Shown here: one piece after another, positions 33,256 through 41,830 of the stretch
Layout: each line of letters opens with the position of its first letter
Numbering within the stretch: position 1 is the stretch's first letter
Origin: Fimbriimonadaceae bacterium
Lineage (GTDB): Bacteria; Armatimonadota; Fimbriimonadia; Fimbriimonadales; Fimbriimonadaceae
Assembly (NCBI GenBank): GCA_019638675.1
Contig: JAHBTE010000001.1
Location: 1,706,605 to 1,770,604 of the forward strand
Direction: 5' to 3'
Length of the DNA stretch: 64,000 nt
The notes under the pieces: generated by a model
What the model was told of the DNA's origin: nothing
The model's input: only the letters and a program-made list of their open reading frames with translations
The model's database searches: none
Position numbers and translations under genes: made by a program

Positions 33256-34964
33256 TCTGATTTTTCCTTTTCGGTCTCCGAACTCTTAACTGCAGGTTGT
33301 TCGACTTGCGGTTTTTCTTTGGGTTTGTTGGCTTCGCTCCGCCGGGTTGCGTCAATTGTAAATGCGGCAAGCATCAACAGGAGAACCGCCATCCCACCGA
33401 TGTTATGTAGCGCAACTTGCATGCTGTGCGGGAGTCTGCGATTGCCGCGCAACAGTTCGATAAAGGCGATCACCATCTGGCCTCCGTCAAGAGGAGGGAA
33501 GGGGAGTAGGTTTAGCAGTCCAAGACTGAGAGATAACCCACCCGCGAGTATTAGGATTTGCCAAATTCCGTTCTGAACAGCACTCGAAGTTTGCTCCACC
33601 ATGGTGCTTGGCCCACCTACTGATTCCTTAGCAGTTTGATAGCTGGTGAACACTTTAAACAGCTGTTGAACGCCCAAGACTGGTGTGCGAATAGCTGCTG
33701 ATGCCGCCTGAGAAGCCGAGATTGGAATGAAATCATTTTTAGCTTCAACGCCTAATAAGGCTTGAAACTTCTTATCTTTACTGGCCTCATCCTTCGTTAT
33801 TAAATAGGTGCTCTTCTCATCACTGATTTTAGGTGTAATGGTATAGGATTTTATTTCGTTGCCACGTTCCACAGTGATATCAAGGGGCGTCGGGATAAAT
33901 TTTCCATCTTTCTCTGTATATGAGAAACGAACCGCTTTATGGATTCCGTAAAAATCCGAAACCTCTGCTCCGTTAATGGATACGATCTTATCTCCAGGCT
34001 TCAAAATCTTTTCGCTAGGCGATCCTGACTGAACCTTCTTAATAATATTTGTTGAGACTGATTCCCCTTGCCCGTAAAAGCTTATGAACAAGAGCAGCAT
34101 GCCTAACAAAATGCTAAACAGCGGGCCTGCAAATAAGGTGAGCAGTCGTTTGATCGGCGACTTAGAAAAGAACCCTTTTTCGATCGTCGTCTCACTGCCG
34201 TCCTCACGGGCTTGCATACCGGCAATCGAAGCAAAACCCCCGAGCGGAAGAAGCAGAAGAGAAAACTCCGTTCCATGTCGGTCAACTCGGCTCACTAGCG
34301 GGCGGAATCGAACGGGCACTGATTGATGGTCGGCAATAATCTCGCCGAAACCCTTGTTACCGTCGCCTTCGGCAAACACGGTTTCTTTTGTATCATGTAA
34401 GTCAGCGGCTGGGTCGTGAACGTCCGCGCCTCCAGTTCGGAGAACCGGATAGTAGTAAGCAAGCATCACGGCAACCGATGCCGCCCCGATTAGCATTGAA
34501 AGGGCGTAGACAACGTCAACGTTTTGGAAACGTGTTCCTATCGCGAGAATCAGCACAACTACCGCGTAGCTTTTGAGCAATGTAAAGATGCCTTCGGAAA
34601 ACGGTCGGTGATACAGCGCATTCAACCGGGAAATCATCCAAAGCGGGCCAGCGGTCGCAAAAAATGCAAGACCTGCATAGAAGGCAAATTTCTGCCCATA
34701 AAAACCAGCGAGCCCAGTTGCAATGGCGATGACAAGCCCGACCGCCCAAACCACCGAACTCTTAACCAACGGTTTCTTAAGCAAATGATCAAGCGGGGTT
34801 TTGCGGACTCCGCCTACCATAACCGCAAAAGCCGTGACGTGCATTCCGCACAGTTTTGCTACCCAGTAGTGCCCTAACTCGTGAACCGCGATCAAAACGG
34901 TGATCACGATAAGGAAGGTGAAGGCAGTGGTCAGCCCGTGGAGAACGGCTTGCAAAAGATCCAT
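33252..34964 (-). CDS. rseP: Site-2 / RseP-type membrane zinc metalloprotease
   Basis: 570 aa, longer than E. coli RseP (450). Zinc site HELGH at residues 28-32 in the first membrane helix and FPPLDGGQM (third ligand Asp) near residue 496, with several additional transmembrane helices. A PDZ domain follows at about 310-400 (KILKPGDKIVSINGAEVSDF). Family role: intramembrane cleavage of anti-sigma factors and signal-peptide remnants. It is 7 bp after dxr, an adjacency common in bacteria, so they are probably one operon. A GATAAT six nt before the ATG suggests an additional leaderless start. An ECF sigma/anti-sigma pair lies 4.4 kb away, but that anti-sigma has no membrane segment. Confidence 0.92.
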   Translation of the reverse strand: MDLLQAVLHGLTTAFTFLIVITVLIAVHELGHYWVAKLCGMHVTAFAVMVGGVRKTPLDHLLKKPLVKSSVVWAVGLVIAIATGLAGFYGQKFAFYAGLAFFATAGPLWMISRLNALYHRPFSEGIFTLLKSYAVVVLILAIGTRFQNVDVVYALSMLIGAASVAVMLAYYYPVLRTGGADVHDPAADLHDTKETVFAEGDGNKGFGEIIADHQSVPVRFRPLVSRVDRHGTEFSLLLLPLGGFASIAGMQAREDGSETTIEKGFFSKSPIKRLLTLFAGPLFSILLGMLLLFISFYGQGESVSTNIIKKVQSGSPSEKILKPGDKIVSINGAEVSDFYGIHKAVRFSYTEKDGKFIPTPLDITVERGNEIKSYTITPKISDEKSTYLITKDEASKDKKFQALLGVEAKNDFIPISASQAASAAIRTPVLGVQQLFKVFTSYQTAKESVGGPSTMVEQTSSAVQNGIWQILILAGGLSLSLGLLNLLPFPPLDGGQMVIAFIELLRGNRRLPHSMQVALHNIGGMAVLLLMLAAFTIDATRRSEANKPKEKPQVEQPAVKSSETEKEKSD

Positions 34965-34971
34965 TGATTGA

Positions 34972-36096
34972 TTATCCTAACCCCATTAGCTGCCGCGCGG
35001 TTTCGCGGGCCCAGCGATCTGTTTCCAGAAGGCTTTCTAAAGTGGGAGAAATTGGCGTGTGTTTTTCCATGATGCCTCTATTAATGTCGGCGATTCCAAG
35101 AAATGAAACAGACCCATTGAGGAAGGCATTAGCAGTTTCTTCGTTAGCCGCATTGAGAGCGCAGGGCATGGTTCCACCTAGCTTGACGGCTTGGCGAGCG
35201 AGTCGCAGACATTCAAAGGTGTTTTCGTCTGGCTTTTCAAATGTCAGGTTGGGGGTTTCGATTGGATTCCAAGGTTTGAGAGTGTTCGGTTTGCGCTCGG
35301 GGTAGAGAAGTGCGTATTGAATCGGCAAGCGCATATCTGGCCAACCGAGCTGACCAAGCACACTCGAATCCGTGAGTTGAACCATGCTGTGAATGATGCT
35401 CTGCGGATGAATCACAACATCAATTCGGTCGGCTGGAATTTGGAATAGATGGCAGGCTTCGATGATCTCAAGCCCCTTGTTCATCATCGTGGCGGAATCG
35501 ATTGTGATTTTGCCGCCCATGTTCCAGGTGGGATGAGCAAGCGTTTGCTCGCGCGTGACGGATTGCAGTTCTTCGCGCGATTTCCCTCGGAACGGCCCGC
35601 CCGACGCGGTTAAGATGAGACGATCAATTTGATCTGCCGAATAACCTTGGATGCATTGGAACAAGGCAGAGTGCTCGCTGTCAATCGGAGTGATCTGCAC
35701 CTTGTGCTTTTTGATCAACGGCATCACAACTTCACCTGCGGCAACAAGGACTTCCTTACTTGCCAGGGCGATGTTTTTCCCTGCTTCGATAGCGGCGATG
35801 GTGGGTTGAAGGCCGATGACTCCGGCTACCGCAACAACAACGAGGTCAACTTTGCTGTCGGTGACCATCTCGATGATCGCGTTCATCCCGCCCGGAATGC
35901 TGGCGGCTTGTGCCGCTGATTCATCCATCAAAGCAATGTGGGGAACGTTGAATTCTTGCGCTTGTTTTTGGATTTGCTCAGCAGATTTGTTTGCAACTAA
36001 TCCAACGACTTGCAGGCGGTCGGGGTGCTGGCGAACAATATCAAGAGTTTGGGTGCCGATACTGCCTGTAGAACCCAGAATGACAATCCGCTTCAC
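34972..36096 (-). CDS. dxr: 1-deoxy-D-xylulose 5-phosphate reductoisomerase
   Basis: 374 aa. Second step of the MEP isoprenoid pathway: DXP to MEP with NADPH. Seen: ILGSTGSIGTQTLDIVRQHP (cofactor site), ALASKEVLVAAGEVV, ITPIDSEHSALFQCIQGY (metal ligands), LTASGGPFRG, HPTWNMGGKITIDSATMMNKG, VDVVIHPQSIIHSMV and LDWPDMRLPIQYAL-like LGWPDMRLPIQYAL. GTG start with TAAACT six nt upstream, a leaderless pattern. First gene of the dxr-rseP pair. Confidence 0.97.
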   Translation of the reverse strand: MKRIVILGSTGSIGTQTLDIVRQHPDRLQVVGLVANKSAEQIQKQAQEFNVPHIALMDESAAQAASIPGGMNAIIEMVTDSKVDLVVVAVAGVIGLQPTIAAIEAGKNIALASKEVLVAAGEVVMPLIKKHKVQITPIDSEHSALFQCIQGYSADQIDRLILTASGGPFRGKSREELQSVTREQTLAHPTWNMGGKITIDSATMMNKGLEIIEACHLFQIPADRIDVVIHPQSIIHSMVQLTDSSVLGQLGWPDMRLPIQYALLYPERKPNTLKPWNPIETPNLTFEKPDENTFECLRLARQAVKLGGTMPCALNAANEETANAFLNGSVSFLGIADINRGIMEKHTPISPTLESLLETDRWARETARQLMGLG

Positions 36097-36156
36097 GGTT
36101 TTAGTTTAGCTGGTGCCAAGGTGATTCTTTGGGCGGTAGTTCCTGCATGGCAGGTG

Positions 36157-37326
36157 TCACTTTGAGGCAGTTTTACTAGACCATACAGTTTTTCCGTTGC
36201 GGTCAACCCACCTTGCGGAATTCTCACCCTGGCAATAGATTTCCGCAAGGTGACCGTCAAAAGGAGTTGAAATTTTCTCGCGAAAAGCACCAGGGCTGGA
36301 GATTTCGAATTCCGCAATAATCTCTCCGTTTTGATCAATAAATACATCTTTAGAGGTGTCATTCTTGGTGATGGTCGCCATGAATAAGCCGTTCTTAAAG
36401 AAATGAGGATAATGTGTGCCTGCTAGGGGTGGAAATCTCTTTGTCTTCCCGTCTTTTGAGACAATAACACGAAATCCCTCATATGTAGCTAAAGCGAAAC
36501 CCTCGGAAAAGTTAGCTGGATATTCAAAGATCTTGTCCGAAATCTGTTTTCCAGTTTTATCAATATAAACAAATTGGTTTTCTAGACCTTGTGGAGTCAC
36601 AAATGATACGCCTTCACAAAACTCTCCCGCGAAAGTATATTTAGCGGGGATTACTACTTTTCCTTCCAGATTTTTGTAGCCGTATAGTTTTCTCTTTTTG
36701 TATGGAGCTAGTCCTTCGATGTACCGATTAGAGGCATTACGAACATTCTCACCTTTCAAGAGTTCCTTGCCGGTTCGATCAATCAATATCTCTGTGTGTC
36801 CAAGCTTCGCCCAGGTAACTCCATTTTTGAATTCACCGACTGCACCATCTTCGCAGACGCAACCACATTGATCGTCCCCTGGTTCGCAATAGTATTTGGC
36901 TGGGATTACTACTTTTCCCGCTTTATCAATAAATCCGACTTTGCCATTTTGCAGGAATGGGGCGAGACCCTCAGAAAACCCTTGCAGGCCGATATCATCA
37001 ACTAGGATGTCTTTAACTACGACTTTGCCCGAGTAATCAATAAAATCTGCTGTCATGCCGGGTTCGGAATAATTTCCCCAGTCGTTACTGACAAGAGCGA
37101 GTCCCTCACGAAACTCTGCGGCGAATTCCCATTGGGCGGGAATTACGACTTTTCCAGTTACGTCAATATAGCCACATTTTTCGCCAATTCGTACTGGATA
37201 GAGCTTGTCCGTAGATTTTGGAGCAACTTGAGGAATTGCCGAACTTAACTCCGGCTTATCGGTAATAGATTTACAAGCGACGCAAAAAATTGTGATTGCT
37301 CCGAATGCAACATATTTACTCGTCAC
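36157..37326 (-). CDS. WG-repeat lipoprotein
   Basis: 389 aa from GTG 37326. The frame is open further upstream to 37512, but the GTG begins a lipoprotein signal (SKYVAFGAITIFCVACK, Cys in a VAC lipobox) and has a perfect TATAAT six nt before it. The body consists of at least six WG-like repeats of about 50-60 residues, each with a GYIDxTGKVVIPA or GFIDKAGKVVIPA core followed by FxxGLA. WG-repeat proteins are beta-propeller-like surface proteins of unknown function. A CxCxC-like cluster (DDQCGCVCEDG) stands out in the third repeat. Divergent from mqnE. Confidence 0.85.
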   Translation of the reverse strand: MTSKYVAFGAITIFCVACKSITDKPELSSAIPQVAPKSTDKLYPVRIGEKCGYIDVTGKVVIPAQWEFAAEFREGLALVSNDWGNYSEPGMTADFIDYSGKVVVKDILVDDIGLQGFSEGLAPFLQNGKVGFIDKAGKVVIPAKYYCEPGDDQCGCVCEDGAVGEFKNGVTWAKLGHTEILIDRTGKELLKGENVRNASNRYIEGLAPYKKRKLYGYKNLEGKVVIPAKYTFAGEFCEGVSFVTPQGLENQFVYIDKTGKQISDKIFEYPANFSEGFALATYEGFRVIVSKDGKTKRFPPLAGTHYPHFFKNGLFMATITKNDTSKDVFIDQNGEIIAEFEISSPGAFREKISTPFDGHLAEIYCQGENSARWVDRNGKTVWSSKTASK

Positions 37327-37468
37327 ACTCCTATTATACGAGTCGTCAGGCGGTTTGTAGCTAAGGAATTCCCAAGACTTTCGGGGGATAGGGGACTCTC
37401 TTACAAAAGGAGTCGTCAGGTAATATAGGACAGTTTTCAATTTTTGTTGAAAACTCGTAAGAACCGCT

Positions 37469-38629
37469 ATGAGCATCGCAGCAGAACGGATTGTTGGCGA
37501 CCTGATCGACATCTATAAAAAGGTAGAAGCAGGCGAACGACTGAGCCACGAAGATGGAATCCGGCTGTACCAGACCCCGAACCTCACCGCAGTGGGTTAC
37601 ATGGCGAATATCGTCCGGGAGCGACTCCACGGCAAGCGCACCTACTTTGTGCGAAACCAACACATCAATTACACCAATATCTGTAATAAGTTCTGTAAGT
37701 TCTGTTCGTTTTACGCGAAAAAAGGCGGGCCAGACCCGTACGAAATGTCAATCGAAGAAGTGCGCCGTCGCCTGGATTGGCACAAAGATGTTGATATAAC
37801 CGAGGTTCACATGGTGGGCGGAATCAACCCTCGATTGCCTTACCAGTACTATCTCGACCTTTGCCGAGTGGTGAAGGAAGTGATGCCAAAAGCGCACGTC
37901 AAGGCGTTTACCGCTATCGAAATCGAGCAGATCGCCAGCAAAGGTGGGGTAACTCACGAACAGGCCTTGCGCGATTTGGTGGAAGCGGGATTAGATTCTC
38001 TCCCTGGTGGCGGAATCGAAATCTTAAGCGACCGCGTTCACCGAGAACTCTTCGGCAAAAAGCTCGGCGGCGACGGTTGGAAGTCAGTTGCTCGTGCGGC
38101 GGCGAATTTGGGACTCACTCAATACGCTACCATGCTGTACGGTCATATCGAAACTGACGAAGAGCGAGTCAGCCACTTGATCCAACTGCGGGAGCTTCAG
38201 GATGAAACCAAACACTTTGTTTGCTTTACTCCGCTTTCGTTCCACCCAGAAAAAACTGAGCTCGAAGATATTAAATCGCTCACTGGCTACACCGATTTGC
38301 GGAATATTGCCGTTAGCCGATTGATTCTGGATAACTTTGAGCACATCAAGAGTTTCTGGATCATGAACACTCCAGAAATCACCCAGGCAGCTCTTTGGTA
38401 TGGCGCTGACGACACTGATGGCTTGGTTCATGAATACGAGATCACTTACAAAGAAGGTGAATTCGGCAACAAATCCCAGGCACTCACTTACAAGAACATG
38501 TGCGCGATGATTCGCGAAGTGGGCCGCGAGCCGATTGAACGTGATTCGCTTTACCATGAAATAGTGCGCGAGAATCCCGAAGAAGTGGGCAAGAACGGTC
38601 GAAAGCTTGTTCCACTAGCGGTTTCGTAG
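37469..38629 (+). CDS. mqnE: Aminofutalosine synthase (radical SAM), menaquinone pathway
   Basis: 386 aa. First-stage enzyme of the futalosine route to menaquinone: joins 3-((1-carboxyvinyl)oxy)benzoate with SAM. The 4Fe-4S Cys residues are at 72, 76 and 79 (ICNKFCKFCSF), preceded by NQHINYTN. Other family parts: HMVGGINPRLPYQYY, VKAFTAIEIEQIA, SLPGGGIEILSDRVH, TMLYGHIETDEERV, FTPLSFHPEKTEL. The FCSFYAKKG segment and GHIET pattern favour MqnE over MqnC. The other mqn genes are not in this window. Confidence 0.93.
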   Translation: MSIAAERIVGDLIDIYKKVEAGERLSHEDGIRLYQTPNLTAVGYMANIVRERLHGKRTYFVRNQHINYTNICNKFCKFCSFYAKKGGPDPYEMSIEEVRRRLDWHKDVDITEVHMVGGINPRLPYQYYLDLCRVVKEVMPKAHVKAFTAIEIEQIASKGGVTHEQALRDLVEAGLDSLPGGGIEILSDRVHRELFGKKLGGDGWKSVARAAANLGLTQYATMLYGHIETDEERVSHLIQLRELQDETKHFVCFTPLSFHPEKTELEDIKSLTGYTDLRNIAVSRLILDNFEHIKSFWIMNTPEITQAALWYGADDTDGLVHEYEITYKEGEFGNKSQALTYKNMCAMIREVGREPIERDSLYHEIVRENPEEVGKNGRKLVPLAVS

Positions 38630-38634
38630 TAATG

Positions 38635-38671
38635 CCCCTCTCCGTTTTAATGGAGAGGGGTTGGGGTGAGG
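38635..38671 (+). repeat. Palindromic repeat, left copy flanking the DUF559 gene
   Basis: CCCCTCTCC-GTTTTAAT-GGAGAGGGG hairpin followed by TTGGGGTGAGG. Its reverse complement, with a few changes, occurs at 39085-39125, so the two copies are inverted around the DUF559 gene. It starts 5 nt after the mqnE stop and can also act as its terminator. Confidence 0.85.
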
Positions 38672-38691
38672 TTTAGTGTCCATAATATGTC

Positions 38692-39084
38692 ATGGCTTTA
38701 CCGCCGAAAACACGACGAAATATTGGTCGGGGACGAGAACTTCGAGTTGAAAGTTCCATTTCGGAAAGAGTTGCTTGGGAGCAACTCCGTCAGAAAAAGT
38801 CAGGGTTTAAGTTTAGAAGGCAACACGAAGTCGGGCCGTATGTTTTGGATTTCTATTGTGCTGAAGCTTCCCTTTGTGTTGAAATTGATGGTGAGCAGCA
38901 TATGTTTCGACAAGAGCAAGATAAAAGGCGAGATGATTTCTTAGGTGAGCTCGGAATTTTGACGATTCGTATTCCCAGCCTGGCATTTTTTGACGAGAAT
39001 AGGATTGAGGGAGAAAAGTGCATCGAGAAAGCTATTTTGGTTTGTGAAGAGCGATCTGGCCGTAAGCGTTGGGAGGTGCGCTGA
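38692..39084 (+). CDS. DUF559 endonuclease-fold protein (Vsr-like)
   Basis: 130 aa. PD-(D/E)xK/Vsr-like pattern of DUF559: SERVAWEQLR, GFKFRRQHEVGPYVLDFYC, LCVEIDGEQHMF (acidic pair in VLDFYC and VEIDG plus His) and LTIRIPSLAFF. Predicted DNA endonuclease; the cellular role of the family is unsettled. It is enclosed by an inverted pair of palindromic repeats; its stop codon abuts the right copy. ATG 38692 has CATAAT five nt upstream (leaderless). Confidence 0.88.
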   Translation: MALPPKTRRNIGRGRELRVESSISERVAWEQLRQKKSGFKFRRQHEVGPYVLDFYCAEASLCVEIDGEQHMFRQEQDKRRDDFLGELGILTIRIPSLAFFDENRIEGEKCIEKAILVCEERSGRKRWEVR

Positions 39085-39125
39085 CCTCACCCCCTGGCCC
39101 CCTCTCCATTAAAACGGAGAGGGGG
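39085..39125 (-). repeat. Palindromic repeat, right copy flanking the DUF559 gene
   Basis: CCTCACCCCCTGGCC followed by CCCTCTCC-ATTAAAAC-GGAGAGGG. It is the reverse complement of the left copy apart from a short CTGG difference. It overlaps the last codons of the anti-sigma gene, which reads SPSPF and stop from the repeat. Confidence 0.85.
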
Positions 39126-39381
39126 AATTCTGATCAACCTCGGTCATGGCATCTGACATCCGAGAAAGTAGGCCGGAAACATCTTCCGAAGCTTCCTGCC
39201 GCATATCTGCAGCCGATTTTAGATATGACTGAAGTAAAGCGAGAGCTTCTTGACATTTAGGGCAGTGCCTAACGTGCAGCCAGCCAAGGATATTCCACCA
39301 ACGGGTTCGTTTGCCACCAGCAACCCCTTCAACATAATGTTTGACGTGATGGCAAGGTTCAGTGTGAACAGGAGTTGTCAT
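39109..39381 (-). CDS. Putative zinc-binding anti-sigma factor (no membrane segment)
   Basis: 90 aa. HxxxC-xxC-type site HVRHCPKCQ (residues about 36-44) with an earlier HTEPCHHV, resembling the ZAS zinc-binding anti-sigma fold, then a short helical tail. The start ATG overlaps the sigma factor stop (ATGA), so the two are translationally coupled. The C-terminal residues are encoded by the palindromic repeat, so the original end of the protein may have been replaced. Being soluble, it would act in the cytoplasm, perhaps redox-sensitive through its Cys residues (inference). Confidence 0.75.
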   Translation of the reverse strand: MTTPVHTEPCHHVKHYVEGVAGGKRTRWWNILGWLHVRHCPKCQEALALLQSYLKSAADMRQEASEDVSGLLSRMSDAMTEVDQNSPSPF

Positions 39382-39998
39382 GGGTTACTTCCATAAGAAT
39401 TGCGGAGTAGATTGGCCATGTTCCACCTGGCTCTATTGAGCCGTGAACGGATTGTACCAATAGGGATGGATAGGATTTCGGCTGCCTCTGCGTATTCAAT
39501 TCCTTCCAGATCAATAAGGATAATCACTTCTCGGTGCTCATCGCTGATTTTTTCGAGAGCGGCGAGAATATCGTTGCTGAGTTGATTCGCATGCAGTTCC
39601 GGCTGAACGGTCTTGGCTGATTCCAACAGTTCTGGAGCGACATACCGAACTCGCTTTTCAGATCGTCGGTGCATAAGAAAATTGAGATAGATACTTTTGC
39701 GAATCCATGCTCCGGTTTGGGGCGTGAGTTTCAGATCGCCGTTTTGGAACCCAACGTACGCCTTGATGATGGCGTCCTGCACAAAGTCTTCTGCGCGGGC
39801 TTCGTCGGGGAAGGCAAGTCGCTTGGCTAGCCGGAGAAAACTGGCGAGTTCTTTTGAAATCATGGCTTCAAACGCAGACCGCGAGGGTTTCGAGTGGCCC
39901 TCCGTGTTTTTGATTTGCTTCGATGCGATAGCGTTTGTCAAGCGATGCTCCCCAATATGATCTGCATTAGAATGCGCGGCAATTGCTTGGAGTTCCAA
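39378..39998 (-). CDS. ECF RNA polymerase sigma factor
   Basis: Up to 206 aa. Region 2: FLRLAKRLAFPDEARAEDFV and QDAIIKAYVGFQNG. Region 4: LEKISDEHREVIILIDLEG, YAEAAEILSIPIGTIRSRL, NRARWNMANLLR. The TTG at 39998 gives about 45 extra residues without sigma homology; ATG 39863 (MISKELASFLRLAKR) is the more likely start by family length. A TTGACA lies in this N-terminal stretch (around 39935) and may be the promoter -35. Partner of the downstream anti-sigma. Confidence 0.88.
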   Translation of the reverse strand: MELQAIAAHSNADHIGEHRLTNAIASKQIKNTEGHSKPSRSAFEAMISKELASFLRLAKRLAFPDEARAEDFVQDAIIKAYVGFQNGDLKLTPQTGAWIRKSIYLNFLMHRRSEKRVRYVAPELLESAKTVQPELHANQLSNDILAALEKISDEHREVIILIDLEGIEYAEAAEILSIPIGTIRSRLNRARWNMANLLRNSYGSNP

Positions 39999-40146
39999 AA
40001 AATTTTGCGCCTACTTACGGAACTAACTGTTTACTCTCGTGCATAAGTGCAAGGTGGGCAAACACTCCAGTTTTCATGAATCCCACTTTTTTGCGCGGCG
40101 ACTCTGTTCGCCCGGCCCCCGAACTCTGGCGCAAAGGGCGAGGGGG

Positions 40147-40527
40147 TTAATCTTTTACTTTTAAGAGTTCGCGTACTCGGCGTGCGATTTCATCCCGCAC
40201 TTCGTTGAATTCTGCTGGTTCCATGTCCCGTGGATCAGCGAGCGCCCAGTCATCCCGGTTGAGGGCGGGGAGGTGAGGGCAGGCATCGCCGCATCCCATT
40301 GTAATCGCCCAGTCCCAAGTGATCTTTGGAAGATCATTTAATCCGTTCGAGTTATTGTTGGAGATATCTATTCCGAGTTCTGCCATTGCGGCGATCGCAT
40401 TGGGGTTGATTCTCCCGCTGGGTTTTGAACCAGCGGAGTAGCTATCCGCATTTCCGTAATGCTTTGCAAAAGCTTCGGCCATTTGGGATCGGTTGCTGTT
40501 TTCAACGCAGACAAAGAGGATGTTCAT
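40147..40527 (-). CDS. ArsC-like arsenate reductase / low-molecular-weight phosphatase fold
   Basis: 126 aa. N-terminal P-loop CVENSNRS (Cys7, Arg13) of the LMW-PTP fold, and AITMGCGDACPHLP with Cys79 and Cys83, then DWALADPRDM. The second Cys pair spacing differs from the Staphylococcus thioredoxin-coupled ArsC, so the reducing partner is uncertain. Reduces arsenate to arsenite in the family. No arsR or arsenite pump is nearby, unlike most ars operons. TAGAAT six nt before ATG gives a leaderless start. Confidence 0.85.
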   Translation of the reverse strand: MNILFVCVENSNRSQMAEAFAKHYGNADSYSAGSKPSGRINPNAIAAMAELGIDISNNNSNGLNDLPKITWDWAITMGCGDACPHLPALNRDDWALADPRDMEPAEFNEVRDEIARRVRELLKVKD

Positions 40528-40546
40528 GGGAGGATTCTATATGAAG

Positions 40547-40570
40547 ACGGGGCCTCGAATGAGACCCCGT
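40547..40570 (-). terminator. Hairpin after the pseudopilin gene
   Basis: ACGGGGCCTC / GAGACCCCGT around GAAT on the minus strand, 30 nt after the pseudopilin stop. The trailing tract is CTTCAT, so termination may be partial, allowing read-through to the ArsC-like gene. Confidence 0.6.
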
Positions 40571-40599
40571 TGTATGCATTTACCGGAGATAACCCGAGT

Positions 40600-41565
40600 T
40601 TAGTTAACTGGGGTAAGTCCGTCTGCTTTGCGAACTTCGCCGCCACCAGCGGTGTAAGCTCGTTTGCCCCACTGGAAGTTTTCTGGGTTAAGAGTTGCTT
40701 CCAAGGATGCGAATTTAGCGTGGGTGTCAGCATAGGTGTAGTTGCTGCCTTTGCCCCAGCGATCTGGTTGTGCGTAGGTGATGTGGCTGAATCCTGCAGG
40801 GCCAGCATTTGTTCCTGCCTTACAAGCTGCCAAGTCGGACTTAGCTTGAGCTACTGTCAAAGCTCGGTACCATCCAAGACCTACTTCAGCTGGATCTTCA
40901 CCGGCAAAAGCATTGCCGTTTTGCAGAAGAATGCCGTTTGCAGGTCGGTGAGTCTTGAACGCTTCGTTAGATGCGGTTGAGATTCCGTTGATACAAGCTT
41001 TGAAGTGAGTTTGAGCTGCCAAAAGAATGGTGCCAGAAACATCGTCAACTGCAGTTGAGCTTGTAACCGACATAGGATCGATCGTTCGTCGTTTTCGAGG
41101 CATCAACAGTGAGTTAGCGGTGTAGGAAATCCGAGGTGCTTGCACGTCTTGAATTGTGCTGCAGCTTGCTTGAGGAGTTTGTCCAGCAGGTGCGCCGTAA
41201 CCAAGGTTGTTGCCTACATAGCAAGTTGGAGCTAGACCGCCATTTGGATCGCCAGGGCTCACAAAGATTTGGAGGTTCTTTGTGTAAGGCTGCAAGAGGC
41301 CACTCCATTGTACGTAACCGCCGACACCGTTTCCGTTTGTGCTTGAACCACTATCGTTTGGATAGTAGTAGGCTTGGCTATATGTATCGTCGTAGTCAGC
41401 AAGGTAAATCTGAATCGAAGTACCGATTTGCTTCATGTTGGAAAGGTCTTGAGTCTTCTTAGCTGCTTGCTTAGCTTGGGCGAAAACTGGGAAAAGGATG
41501 GCTGCCAAGATGGCGATGATCGCGATTACGACCAAAAGTTCGATGAGGGTAAAGGCTCGTCGCAT
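40600..41565 (-). CDS. Type II secretion/type IV pilin-like protein, H-X9-DG type
   Basis: 321 aa from ATG 41565. Prepilin leader [20 protein letters not shown] with Phe+1 and Glu+5 for PilD-type cleavage and methylation, followed by [15 protein letters not shown], the form abundant in Armatimonadota. The body has [20 protein letters not shown] and a C-terminal [15 protein letters not shown] segment that corresponds to the H-X9-DG region. It starts after a GGAGAAAC. The upstream 265 bp are AT-rich and include four TGTTAA hexamers. Probably assembled in the envelope as a minor pseudopilin; exact role unknown. Confidence 0.9.
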   Translation of the reverse strand: MRRAFTLIELLVVIAIIAILAAILFPVFAQAKQAAKKTQDLSNMKQIGTSIQIYLADYDDTYSQAYYYPNDSGSSTNGNGVGGYVQWSGLLQPYTKNLQIFVSPGDPNGGLAPTCYVGNNLGYGAPAGQTPQASCSTIQDVQAPRISYTANSLLMPRKRRTIDPMSVTSSTAVDDVSGTILLAAQTHFKACINGISTASNEAFKTHRPANGILLQNGNAFAGEDPAEVGLGWYRALTVAQAKSDLAACKAGTNAGPAGFSHITYAQPDRWGKGSNYTYADTHAKFASLEATLNPENFQWGKRAYTAGGGEVRKADGLTPVN

Positions 41566-41830
41566 GAGTTTGAGTTTCTCCAAGAGAATCTGATCCCGAA
41601 AGACCGACAGCAACAATTATTGAGTGAATGCTTGTTAAGCAGTTGTTAATATTTGAACGTAATGTGAATAGTAAGATAATTAGCAATCCTTATGTTAAGA
41701 TTGTTAAAGGAAAACGACACAATTTTTGAGAGATGCAAACTCAAAATGCGTGAATAGCTTAGTGTTGTGTTAAAGAAATATTATGAAATCGTTAAGATTG
41801 GATCTTTATCAAGATGAGTGTTCAAAAGCC

